Shown here: piece after piece, positions 49,673 through 60,800 of the stretch | Position numbering within the stretch: the stretch's first letter is position 1 | Layout of the letters: each line of letters begins with the position of its first letter | Assembly (NCBI GenBank): GCA_036674765.1 | Contig: JARVKI010000049.1 | Coordinates: forward strand, 62,001 to 126,000 | Length of the DNA stretch: 64,000 nt | DNA from: Seiridium cupressi | Taxonomy: Eukaryota > Ascomycota > Sordariomycetes > Amphisphaeriales > Sporocadaceae | Direction: 5' to 3' | Made by a program: the position numbers and the translations under genes | The notes under the pieces: generated by a model | Seen by the model: the letters and a program-made list of their open reading frames with translations, nothing else | Databases searched by the model: none | Told to the model about the DNA's origin: nothing

Positions 49673-51088
49673 TTATTCCCAACCATTGTGACCTGTCCCT
49701 ACACGTCCCCTGGTCCCGTTGACGCCTGTTTCGCCCCGGCCCAGAGCACTAGCGATACAAGATGCCTCTCTCACCGCCTTACTGACCGTGCCCCGGACGC
49801 CGCCTTCTTCTAGAACCAGTAAACCACCAATGGTACATCCGCCCGGGGTAGTCACCTTGTCACGGAGAACAGCCGGGTGCTCACCCGCCAACACCATGGA
49901 AGCGGCGCCACGCATGCTCTGAGCTGCCATTCTCGTAGCCTCAGCACGGGGAAGGCCCATGGCCACGGCGCCATCAATAGCAGCCTCCAGAACGAGTGCG
50001 AAAAACGCCGGTGCTGAGCCGACCACGGCTGTGCTGGCGTCCATGCTGCTGGGTGGAAGATAGACCACGTCTCCGATCCGGCGGAAAATCCACGTCACAA
50101 GCGCGGCAATCTGGGGAGGCGGCGGCACGTTGCTGTCGGCGATGACGGTCATGCCTTCGCTAATGACGCTTGCGGTGTTGGCGAGGGCGCGGATAATCTG
50201 GCAGCGGTTGTCGTTGTCCCCATCGGCCGTGGCCGTCGGCTCCGACTCCTGCAAGATGGTCTCGATGTGCGAGACGGTAATGCCAGCACAGATACTGATG
50301 AGCAGTTTACCATGCAGCGCTTTGGCCATGCCTGGTTCCGACAGAATGGGCTTGATGGCATGGGGCTTGCAGGCTAGCAAGATGACCTCAGATCTGATTG
50401 GTGATGTCAGCACGTGGCACTCTATGATTTTACTTCTACCCGTTGCAGAAACATAGGTAGGTTTTGGGAGATTTTGGGAGCACAAGCTATAGCCGATTAG
50501 GAACGCCACCCGCTGAAATCCGTTGTTCAACCGGGTGGTAGAACATCACAACTCAAGATATGGGCTGCATCCTACGGCCATGGCTTGCTCTACCCTGTAT
50601 TTCGACTGAGGTGCAGCGATTTGGTTTCGCATTGCTCCCAGCCAAGCATGATTTCATGGCTACTTGAATGGATAGGTGACTTGACTTACCTGGAGACAGC
50701 AGCCACGTTTTCTTTCTGGACCACCTTGACAGAGGAGGTGTGTTGCCAGAGCACCTTCTTTACCCGCTTAGCAGTTTCGGGGGTCCGCACACAGGCGATG
50801 AAGCGGGTTGGCAAACTGGCCGGGACCTCCTCTGCTGGTGTCGAGGGATCCGACTGCAGAGGCCTCGGGCCTGAAAGCGAATTCAAGGAAGCAAGAACGC
50901 CCGAGAGAATGGCGATGCCCATGTTGCCTATATCAGAAAAGTCCGTATTAGATGGTGTACACGTCCGCGATGCGATGTGGTTCGGACCACAACTTGTTGT
51001 TGCGAGGCATACCACATCCGAGGACGGCCATTGTAAGCTCGCCGCCCTCATTGGGCCGTGAAGGAAGGGCCAGCATGTTCGTTGGCAT
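49673..51088 (-). CDS. pro3: Pyrroline-5-carboxylate reductase
   Basis: The enzyme reduces pyrroline-5-carboxylate to proline with NAD(P)H, the last step of proline synthesis. Three exons, 51088-51013, 50927-50690 and 50393-49673, give 344 aa. The Rossmann motif AVLGCGNMGIAIL (about 21-33) is rebuilt across intron 1. SEVILLACKPHA opens exon 3. The signature of the family near the C-terminus is complete: SAPAFFALVLEAAIDGAVAMGL, then RDKVTTPGGCTIGGLLVLEEGGVRG. An insert of acidic and Ala/Thr residues (SEPTATADGDNDN) lies before IIRALANT. Intron 2 is 296 bp, long for this window, but both ends are consensus (GTAAGT; ATCAG) and phases agree. Confidence 0.94.
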
Positions 51089-51483
51089 TGTAATTTTATA
51101 GCCGTCAAGTATAGTGACGGCTGGGGATCCAAAGCTTGGGCCGTTCAGACGACTTGGCAGTTGCGAATGACCACACAAAAGTGCCGAACTGACGGGAAAT
51201 CGCTCTGGACACTGCGAGCGACCCGCTTGGTGCTGAAGAATGGAATTATTCGTTGCCTGGCTGGCTGGCTGGCGTGCATGCAAACAATCCCAACCCAACA
51301 AGTTCGTAATTGGGTTTCCCGACTTTTCAGTTTCCCCGCGACTTTGATAAACTCAATCCGAAATCGCATTGCAACGTTGGGCAAAATTCGATAAGCGCTA
51401 GCCGCATTGAGCTACAAGTTACTCAAATACCGTCTAGTGTGCAGCGATTTTTGATCAGCGTTGCGTCTCCATTTCGGCACACG
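51089..51483. promoter_or_regulatory. Upstream region between pro3 and the basic ORF
   Basis: 395 bp separating divergent starts. If the downstream ORF and ctk3 share one transcript, this is also the ctk3 promoter. Confidence 0.4.
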
Positions 51484-52185
51484 ATGCACTTCCGCCGATC
51501 GAAAGCCCGTCCCCGCCGTAGCGCACGGACACCGGATCGGTTTTTAGCTTCTCGACGCGACGGTATGGAGCCTTTCATAGCTCCGTCGCCAATCCGGCAC
51601 AGCTCAAAGAGCAGTTATGAGCAGGCACGAAGCGAACAGCTCGGACGACGTCACAAACACATCGAAGAGAAGCCTCGTCACGGCGAGAAGCATTATTTCG
51701 ACGACTACCGCTTATACCCCCGTCGAGACTCCAGTCGCATCGGCAACGAGAGCTTTAAAGGCGAGAAATATCCTGTCATCAATCCTATTGAGAGAGAAAG
51801 TTGCGGCACTCGATTTTGGTCACCAATCCCATCCAGCTCTTATCGCGACTCGTACACTCAGAAACGTAGCCATCCAAACGAACCCGACATAAACTTCGGC
51901 TCCCCACCGAACCGAATCAGACGAGATTCTAGCTCGGGTCCCAACCGCACGCCCCGACCAGGTCGCATCGTCGCAAACCAGCTCAGTTTCTCTCGGGCTT
52001 CCGACCTCAATACTACAAATCCGTCATCGCCACCCGATGAAGAGCTCTATATACCTCTTGGAACAGCCCTTGCTTGTCTGGACCCAGAAGTGCATGCATC
52101 GTTTTGGAGCATAGAGAACTTCAAGAACTGGGCAAAAGACCCTGAGGTGATTGGGCAGGACAGAAAGCGCAAGGGCGAGCTTTAA
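51484..52185 (+). CDS. Basic, Arg/Ser-rich protein of unknown function
   Basis: A single-exon frame of 233 aa from ATG 51484. The frame is open for another 58 codons upstream, but without an ATG. The composition is strongly basic with many RS, RR and KR pairs (MHFRRSKARPRRSARTPDRF), Tyr/Arg patches in the middle and a more ordered end (PPDEELYIPLGTALACLDPE, then SFWSIENFKNWAKDPEV). No known domain recognised. It stops only 18 bp before the start codon of ctk3 on the same strand, leaving no room for a separate ctk3 leader. It may be a real gene read from a bicistronic message, an unrelated gene overlapped by the ctk3 5' UTR, or a chance ORF. Confidence 0.5.
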   Translation: MHFRRSKARPRRSARTPDRFLASRRDGMEPFIAPSPIRHSSKSSYEQARSEQLGRRHKHIEEKPRHGEKHYFDDYRLYPRRDSSRIGNESFKGEKYPVINPIERESCGTRFWSPIPSSSYRDSYTQKRSHPNEPDINFGSPPNRIRRDSSSGPNRTPRPGRIVANQLSFSRASDLNTTNPSSPPDEELYIPLGTALACLDPEVHASFWSIENFKNWAKDPEVIGQDRKRKGEL

Positions 52186-52203
52186 GAGAAGTTTCCGCTC
52201 AAG

Positions 52204-53195
52204 ATGGCTGATCCGTTCGAAGTGCGTATGCGCTTCAGCGGTCAGTTGCAGCATCTCAATGCGAGTGTCGTCTCGGCGCAGAAGGCGGCCCAATACGCAA
52301 TGAAGAACCGAGACATGAGTGAGGACTTGCACAGCTGCATTATAGAACAGCTTGAGAGGGTACGTCGGTGGAGCACTGATAACCATGATCCTGAGGGAGG
52401 TGTCGGGCATATGAGAAGCACATTGGCTGGCTGTTGGGTCATGATGGCTAATGGCTCTATTTCTAGAATTCCATGAACACCCGCGCCAACATCATGTATT
52501 TCATCGAGCCGTTTCTGGAATTGGCCGAGAAGGAGCGAAATGGCAATGACTACATCCGCCGAATGCAGCGCGACATTATTCGTGTTGTCGATGCAGTCTG
52601 CCCCGAGGATGGTTCCGGTGCCGCCAATGTCAAGGTTGTCCGCAAAGTCCTTCGCGGCCTCATGTCAAAGGGTTTCCTCTTGGAGCAAACAGTCGATGAA
52701 ATCGAGGAGTGTTTGAAGGATCGTGCCGCTGCTAGTCATGCTGATATGGGCTTCTCGAGTCCAGCCAACGGCGCACCGGATAGCAGGACTAATGGCACCG
52801 GTGTCAATGGTACAAGCACGGGAGGGGATGCAAACAGCTCCAAATCGAAACCCGCCAAGCTTGAGAAGCGCCAGATAGAGCAACGCATTGAGGAGGATCG
52901 GGAGCGACACAAGAAAATGCGTGAGAACATGTGGGTCACGCCGAGAGATCCTGATACCAGGCACCGTAAGCTTTGGGATGATCAAAGTGACTGCGGCGAA
53001 GATGACGATCGGATGGGAGACGAGGACGAGAAGGAAAACATTGATCTGACTGGTACAGGCCTCGATCAGGATATACGACAGAGGCAGCATGCCGACAATG
53101 GAGCGAAGACGAACAGTAGTGGAAGAGGCAACCATAACGGCAGCAAAAGAGATGGCGAGGGTGATAGAAGGATGAACGGAGGTTTCTCGCACTAG
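52204..53195 (+). CDS. ctk3: CTD kinase I gamma subunit Ctk3
   Basis: Ctk3, with Ctk1 (kinase) and Ctk2 (cyclin), forms CTDK-I, which phosphorylates Ser2 of the RNA polymerase II tail during elongation. Two exons, 52204-52359 and 52467-53195, give 294 aa. The N-terminal CID-like domain begins MADPFEVRMRFSGQLQHLN. The join across the 107-bp intron gives LHSCIIEQLERNSMNTRANI, then MYFIEPFLELAEKE, typical of Ctk3. The C-terminal part is charged (KLEKRQIEQRIEEDRERHKK, a probable helix or coiled coil) followed by an acidic and Gly/Asn-rich tail. The start is fixed by the family N-terminus. Confidence 0.9.
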
Positions 53196-53832
53196 AAGCA
53201 AGGCGGCTTCCCAGAGGTCTCTTGAGTAGGCGACTGGGAAGCATCAGAACAGATCGACTGCTTGATAATCCTCGAGTTGGGAGTGCTTCCACGCGGGGAG
53301 GGGGGGGGGGGTTTCCTCTTCGTCCTCTTGATATGTGACACGGGAATAAGCTCATTCATTGCATTTGCTGGTGTCGACGGCGTTAGGTTCAAAGGGTATT
53401 CGATTTTCAGGTCAACGACCCAGGCGAGGTGCAACGGATTAATGGCTTTGAACATGTTGACGATTTCAGCGGGACTTTTGGTTGAGGGCAATAGGTCAAT
53501 AGCGAGTATCACCTGCTAGACTACATAGCTTTGCTCTATCGCGGTTTTCGGAGCAGCAGCTTATGAGTCTTGTTTCAGACATCTCAATCAATGATACCAT
53601 AAGAGAATGGTTCGATGGCTCTTGGAACAGACATCCCCGCGCTGTGACTGAGATGCTTGATCTTTGTGTGTATTGTTACAATGGTAAGATACATCTATAC
53701 ACATGTCTCTTCCCCCCTTTTCTGTATATGTGGTTATTCTTTGATACATCGCAACCACGTTACCACCGCCGGTTTCGTAATGAATCATCCGTCCGACTGT
53801 TGATTGTGATACACATTCTGCATGGACCGAGT
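53196..53832. other. Convergent 3' intergenic region with G tract
   Basis: About 640 bp between ctk3 and the bL12m gene. It includes a run of twelve G (53300-53311). No gene seen. Confidence 0.55.
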
Positions 53833-54530
53833 TTACTCTATGACGACAACTGCACCCAGCTCCTTCATTGTCGCCATGATCTTCTCGGCCTCGTCCTTGG
53901 GTACACTGTCCTTCATCATCTTGGGCGCGCTCTCCACAAACTTCTTGCTGTCCACCAAAGATAACCCCAGCAGACCCTTGACCTCCTTGATGATCTTAGC
54001 CTTGGATCCGGCGTCGAACGATTGCAACTTGACAGAGAATAGGGTCTTCTCTTGCGCAGCAGGAGCGGGCTCGTCGGCATCCTCTGCTGCTGCGGGGGCG
54101 GCGGCGGGGGCGGCAGCGAAGCCACCGACGGGTAGATCGGGGATATTGAGACGTTTCTAGACACCACGATTAGTATTGAGATGGAATATTCCGGGCTGCT
54201 GCAGATAGATGTGGCCGTGATGAATGTAGCAGCGTGAAAGCCGAGTTCCCACTCAGGGGTTACAGTGGGTTTTTCGGGCGCAAGCGGTGCAACACAAGTT
54301 CAGATTGGAACCTGAGGACCTACCTTGAGAGTTGTGACGAGATCAGCAGTCTCAAGCAGAGTCAATTGGCTGATTTGGTCGACAATGCCGGAGATTTTTG
54401 GGTTGGTCGAGACGGCAGCCTCTGTGGACTCGCACCTCCTCTGGACGAAAGATGTAGATGGGCGGAGGGAGCCTCGGGCTCGGAGAGAGCGAGCGCAGCT
54501 GCGGGCTGCTATTCTGCACGGCGAAGACAT
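53833..54530 (-). CDS. mnp1: Mitochondrial large-subunit ribosomal protein bL12m
   Basis: bL12m forms the flexible stalk that recruits translation factors to the mitoribosome. Two exons, 54530-54324 and 54156-53833, give 176 aa; the intron is 167 bp with an ATACTAAT branch site. The leader MSSPCRIAARSCARSLRARG is a typical presequence. The N-terminal dimerisation domain (PKISGIVDQISQLTLLETADL) is followed by an Ala/Pro hinge (PAAAPAAAEDADEPAP). The C-terminal domain is FSVKLQSFDAGSKAKIIKEV, then KGLLGLSLVDSKKFVESAP and KDEAEKIMATMKELGAVVVI. The order matches bacterial L7/L12. Confidence 0.95.
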
Positions 54531-54835
54531 GGTGGTTGGTGGTTTGGACTGTGGGATTCGCAATTGGTCGCTCAAGTCAAGCTTCGCGATGACTTCGAAA
54601 TTTGAGCTGCCCCCGGCCCCATGCACGCAGCCACGGACACGGGCCCACCCACTGGACGGCCCGACGAATCACCGCCGACCATTACTTTTCGCGCCTGTGG
54701 GTCTCGACTTTTCGAACTTTTGGAAAAAAAGTTAATCGATAAGCTGCAGGCCGCTACGCAGGCGAGGTTCATGGCCGTCTTTAGAGTCAAGATTTCACCA
54801 TTATCCAACGCATTTTATGCGTTTTCACAGCAGCC
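54531..54835. promoter_or_regulatory. 305-bp bidirectional promoter region of bL12m and midasin genes
   Basis: The two start codons face away from each other across 305 bp, so leaders and promoters must overlap. No TATA box is evident. Confidence 0.5.
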
Positions 54836-57800
54836 ATGGCGACAGTCGATGTCAGCTCCCACTGGAGATATCTCCTAGCTGACGAGCAGCTTTTGAGAAG
54901 CCTGCCCGCCGAATTATCCCAAGTTGTTCGGGATTGCGCCGCTACCAATTTGCTCGACGCCGTAGCTGCTGCGGCGCTACTACCACAGGCGGGCAACCAA
55001 ATATTCGTCTACTTTGAGAATATCTTTGCCGACATTTGCGCAAGATGGCTTCTCAGACCGCGGACTGAAGGCCAAAATGACCTCGTCATCGCAGCATTTG
55101 CAAGGATTCTTCCATTTGCGCCTTACTTGTCCGTCTTCCTTGAGCAGTATCTAGGAGAGACATCGGCCTTGAGTCAAGGTAACTCTGCACAGAAGTTCAG
55201 AATCAACTCGTTAAATACACCGCACATCCTAGAATTGCAGTCGCAAGACCTCGAGCCAACACTGATTGCGGTGTGGCGGTTACTCAGTTTCGACAAGAGG
55301 ACTTACAGCCAGCTGGTCCAGCCGTCTCAGGTCCAAGCTCTGTTCGAGCACCAAGCACAATCTGTAAGGTATTTGGCTATCAGAGTATTCTGCCAGTTAC
55401 TGTCCGCTTCGGATGCAAAACTAGAAGCACTCATTAGCAAGCACATCACAATAGACGATGTGTCGGGTTATGATTACGAGTCGCAAGTCCGCGCCTCGAG
55501 GGACGCGGAGGAAAGGGGCACGGCACTCGTTGGCGAATTTGATGGTCAACGCAAGGACTATACTTTTCTGTCTTTAGATGAGCAGAACCGCGCAGCCGGG
55601 ATAGAAAACCTCCGAAGAGAATTGAAAGTTGCTGCCGACACCGAACCGATCGAAAAATTCGCCTTGCAGTCCCTTACACCTCTTGTTGTTCGTTTTGGTA
55701 CGGCCCTGCTTCCAAGGCCTCAGGGCAACCCGGAATCCCTTTCAACCCTAGTGCATACATCTACAACCCTTTCTAATCTCGAAGGTTTATCACTGAGTCT
55801 CCAACAACCTGGGCCAATACTCTTACATGGCTTGCCTGGTTCGGGTAAGACATCTGTCGTGAATGAGCTTGCGCGCGAGTTAGGGATGGATTCGACCATG
55901 GTTACTCTTCATCTGAATGAACAGACCGATGCCAAGATGCTCGTTGGATTGTATTCGACCGACTCGAAACCGGGTTCTTTCTCTTGGAGACCCGGAGTAT
56001 TGACCACCGCGGTCAGAGAAGGTCGCTGGGTGTTGATCGAGGACCTAGATCGGGCGCCAAACGAAGTCATGAGTACTCTTCTTCCTCTGGTGGAGCGTGG
56101 TGAGCTTTTGATTCCCAGCCGAGGAGAGACAGTCACCGCACCGAGCAGCTTTCGCCTCTTTGCAACCGTGCGAACGACGCGGGGAATGCATGGACAAGAG
56201 AGCCTGCCAACGCTACTAGGCCAACGTTTCTGGGATTCAGTTGCCATCAAGATGCCGATGCCCACCGAGCTACAGGAGGTTATCATTGGAACGTATCCGC
56301 TTCTCCCTAAGTACGCCCCCGACATTATTTCAGTATATAGTCGACTCGCCAGCCTACCTTCGAGATCTATAGCTGGCGCCGGACGCGGTATTTCTGACAG
56401 ATCAATTACGCCAAGAGACCTCCTCAAGTGGTGCAGGCGATTGAATGATCTTTTGATTGCTGCAGGATGCAAAACCGGAGAAGAACCCATCAGTGAGACG
56501 ACTCGAGACTGGATATTTTTAGAAGCAGTCGACTGCTTTTGTGGGAGCATTCCAAGCATGGAGGCAAGGGCAACGCTCGTCAGCAGCATTGCTCAGCAAA
56601 TGCACCTACCGCCACAGCGGGTTGAGCACTACCTACAAGCCTATGTGCCTCAATTGGAGGAGACGCCGACCAGTCTCCGAATTGGTCGAACATCACTCGG
56701 TCGCAGGGTCCGCGGCAACAGGATTGCCAAATCCAAGAAGCCGTTTGCAAGCACAAGTCACGCGAAGAGGCTATTGGAACAAATTGCCGTCGCCGTTAGA
56801 CTCCGTGAGCCAACACTTCTAGTAGGAGAGACTGGTATTGGTAAAACCACTGTTGTGCAGCAGCTGGCTGAGACCTTGGGTCATAAGCTTGTTGCTGTTA
56901 ACTTGTCACAACAGAGCGAGGTAGGTGATCTTCTGGGAGGCTTCAAGCCGGTCAATGTGCGCACATTAGCTGTACCATTGAAGGAGGAGTTTGAAGATCT
57001 GTTCGCCTCGACAGGCATTTCGGCGGATAAAAACCAAAAGTATCTGGAGTCGATTGGGAAATGCATTGCTAAAGGTCAATGGACAAGAGTCTCAAAGCTT
57101 TGGCGAGAAGCCCCGAAGATGTTCAGAAAGATTCTTGCTGATCTGGAAAAGCGAGCAAGTTTGGCGAATGGCACTGAAGGCGAAGAACGGCCTCCTGTAA
57201 AACGGAGGAAGACGGAATCGAAGCTGCAATCGCTGCGTGATCTCCGAACACGATGGGATGCCTTTGACAAGGGCCTGGATCAGTTCGACGTACAGATTTC
57301 GGGAGGTTCTGGCAGCTTCGCATTCGCTTTCATTGAGGGTAACATTGTAAAAGCCGCCAGAAATGGTGACTGGGTACTGCTCGATGAGATCAACTTGGCA
57401 TCGCCTGATACCCTGGAGAGTATTGCTGATTTGCTTGTTTCTGGCCCAAATGACGAACCCTCGATTCTGTTGTCGGAGACGGGTGAGATCGAGAGGGTGA
57501 AAGTCCATCCTGATTTCCGCATTTTCGGCGCCATGAATCCAGCTACTGACATTGGCAAGCGAGACTTGCCCCTTGGACTTCGATCTCGATTCACGGAGTT
57601 ATATGTCAGTAGTCCTGACAAGGATCTCAAAGACCTTTTGATCATCATCAAAGCCTACCTCAAGGGCAATAGTGCCAAGGATGACCAAGCGGCTGATGAT
57701 ATCGCAAGGCTATATCTCAAGACGAAGGAGCTCGCCGAACAGAAGAAGCTGGTCGATGGAGCAAATGAGGTCCCTCATTTCAGTTTACGAACATTGACAC

Positions 57801-60800
57801 GGGTACTCAGTTACGTCAATGACATCGCACCTTTCTATGGTCTACGCCGAGCACTGTATGAAGGCTTCTCTATGGGGTTTTTGACACTCCTAAGCAGGGA
57901 CTCTGAGGATGCCTTAACGCCCGAAATCAGACGGCATCTGCTAGACAAGCGTGGCAATGCCAAATCCATCTTGTCACAGCCACCCAAGCATCCCAATGAC
58001 GGAAAGCAGTATGTTCGATTTCAGAACAATGACAAGGACCGTCATTATTGGTTACTCCAAGGATCCGAGGCTCCACGCGAAAGAACAGACTACATCATCA
58101 CTAAATCAATCGAAAGAAATCTCCTGAATCTTGTCCGCGCAACTTCTACGCGACGGTTTCCAGTCCTCATCCAAGGTCCAACGTCGTCCGGCAAGACAAG
58201 TATGATCGAATTTCTCGCCAATTTTACCGGTAACAAGTTCGTCCGGATCAACAACCATGAACACACCGATCTACAAGAGTACTTAGGTACATACGTCTCA
58301 GGAGCTGATGGAAAACTTCGCTTTCAGGAGGGTTTACTCGTACAGGCCCTTCGGGAAGGTCACTGGATCGTACTTGACGAACTGAATCTTGCGCCAACGG
58401 ACGTTCTTGAAGCACTAAACCGCCTGCTTGATGACAATAGAGAACTTCTTATCCCTGAGACTCAAGAAGTGGTTCGGCCTCACGAAAATTTTATGCTATT
58501 TGCGACACAAAACCCACCAGGACTCTATGGGGGTCGAAAGATTTTATCTCGCGCCTTTCGCAATCGATTCCTCGAGCTACACTTCGATGACATCCCCGAG
58601 AACGAGTTGCAGACTATTCTGGAAAAGCGCAGCTTGGGTACCGCACCATCCGATTGCAAGAGGATTGTTGAGGTCTATAAGGAATTAGCTAGGTTACGAC
58701 AGTCAAGCAGACTGTTCGAGAACAAGGACAGCTTCGCAACGCTTCGAGATCTGTTTCGTTGGGCTCTACGGGGTGCGGCAATTCGGACACCGACTGCACC
58801 AGGAGCTTTGCCCCGAGAAGAGATCGCCAACCATGGCTTTATGCTTCTTGCCGAGCGAGTTCGGGACGAAGAGGAGCGTATTGCCGTCAAGGAAGTCATT
58901 GAGAAAGTATTCAAGGTCAAAATCGAGCCTGAAAAGCTATACGATGTCAATGCGTCTCCCTATTTGGTCCGACTAAAATCCAAGCAAAACGCACAGGGTG
59001 TGGTTTGGACAAATGCTATGCGCCGCCTTTACGTCTTGGTGGCTCAAGCCCTCGAAAACAGTGAACCAGTCCTCCTAGTTGGCGAAACTGGATGCGGTAA
59101 AACCACAGTGTGTCAGCTCCTTGCTGAGGCTCTCGGAAAAGAGTTGCACATCGTCAACGCGCATCAGAACACGGAAACCGGCGACTTGATTGGATCGCAA
59201 CGTCCAGTTAGGAATCGTGCCGCCGTGGCAGAGACACTTAAACAGGATTTAGTGAAAGCATTTGCCCTGCTTGACCAAACTGTGGTAGGGGAAGTAGGGG
59301 AATTGCTTCAGTTATTCCACGCCCTCGATACTAGCCAGATTGCAAGGGTCCCGGCTGATCTTCAGCAAAAAATCCTTGCAAACGAGATCAAGAGCAGGGC
59401 ACTATTTGAGTGGTCAGACGGTAGCTTAGTGCAAGCTATGAAGAACGGACAATATTTCCTTCTCGACGAGATATCTCTTGCCGATGACTCCGTCTTGGAA
59501 CGACTCAATTCCGTGCTTGAGCCGTCCCGTACGCTGCTCCTAGCTGAAAAGGGTATTGATAACTCATTTGTGAAGGCCTCTGATGACTTCAAGTTCTTCG
59601 CAACCATGAATCCTGGTGGCGACTTCGGCAAGAAAGAACTGTCTCCAGCTCTGAGGAATCGTTTCACTGAGATCTGGGTCCCCCCTTTATCTGGGGATGA
59701 GGACATCCTCCAGATTGTGAGATCCAAGCTGAAGCCAGAACTGCAAGGCGCTGCACAAGCGATTGTCAGGTTTTCATATTGGTTTGGGCAGAAGTTCAGG
59801 TCCACTGCTGCCAGCGCTTTCTCCATCCGTGATATTCTGGTCTGGGTGAAGTTCGTCAATGAAAGCACAACCATGACGCCCGCGGCTGCCGTCATCCATG
59901 GTGCTGCCACTGTGTTTATTGACACTCTGGGTGCTAATCCTTCGGCCTTGATCGCACTTGATCCCAAGAGTATGGACACGCAAAGACAACAATGTCTTGA
60001 CCAATTGACCGAGCTACTTGGAACAGATGCTACCTCGATCTATAGAGCTCCGCTTGAACTCATCGTTGAAGAACAACAGCTGCGAATTGGAGACTTTGCT
60101 ATAGCTCGAGCGGCAAATGCCGATTTCGACACTGGTTTCGCTCTACATGCGCCAACAACTAAGCTCAACGCCATGAGAGTAATCCGTGCTCTTCAAGTGC
60201 AAAAGCCCATTCTTCTTGAAGGAAGCCCTGGTGTGGGTAAAACGACTTTGGTTGGTGCCTTAGCAAAAGCTTGTGGACAACCTTTGACAAGGATCAACTT
60301 ATCTGATCAGACAGACTTGATGGATCTTTTCGGCACTGATGTGCCAATCGAGGGTGCAGAAGCAGGAAACTTTGCGTGGCGAGATGCCCCTTTCTTGCGA
60401 GCGATGCAGAACGGCGAATGGGTCCTTCTGGATGAGATGAACCTCGCGTCGCAGTCGGTTCTCGAAGGATTGAACGCTTGTCTTGATCATCGTGGTGAGG
60501 TTTACATATCGGAGCTCGACCAAACTTTCCAGCGCCATCCGAACTTCCGTCTCTTTGCTGCTCAGAATCCCCATCACCAAGGCGGTGGCCGCAAAGGGTT
60601 GCCCAGCTCCTTCGTCAATCGGTTCATTGTCGTCTATGCGGATGTGTTTAGCGAAGACGATCTCTTCCTGATCGCCCAACACAATTTCCCCGAGGTCCCT
60701 GCTGAAACAATCAAGCATCTGATTAAGTTCATCTCTACTTTGGATGAAAAAGCTGTCGTCAAGAGGTCATTTGGAGCTCAGGGTGCACCTTGGGAGTTCA

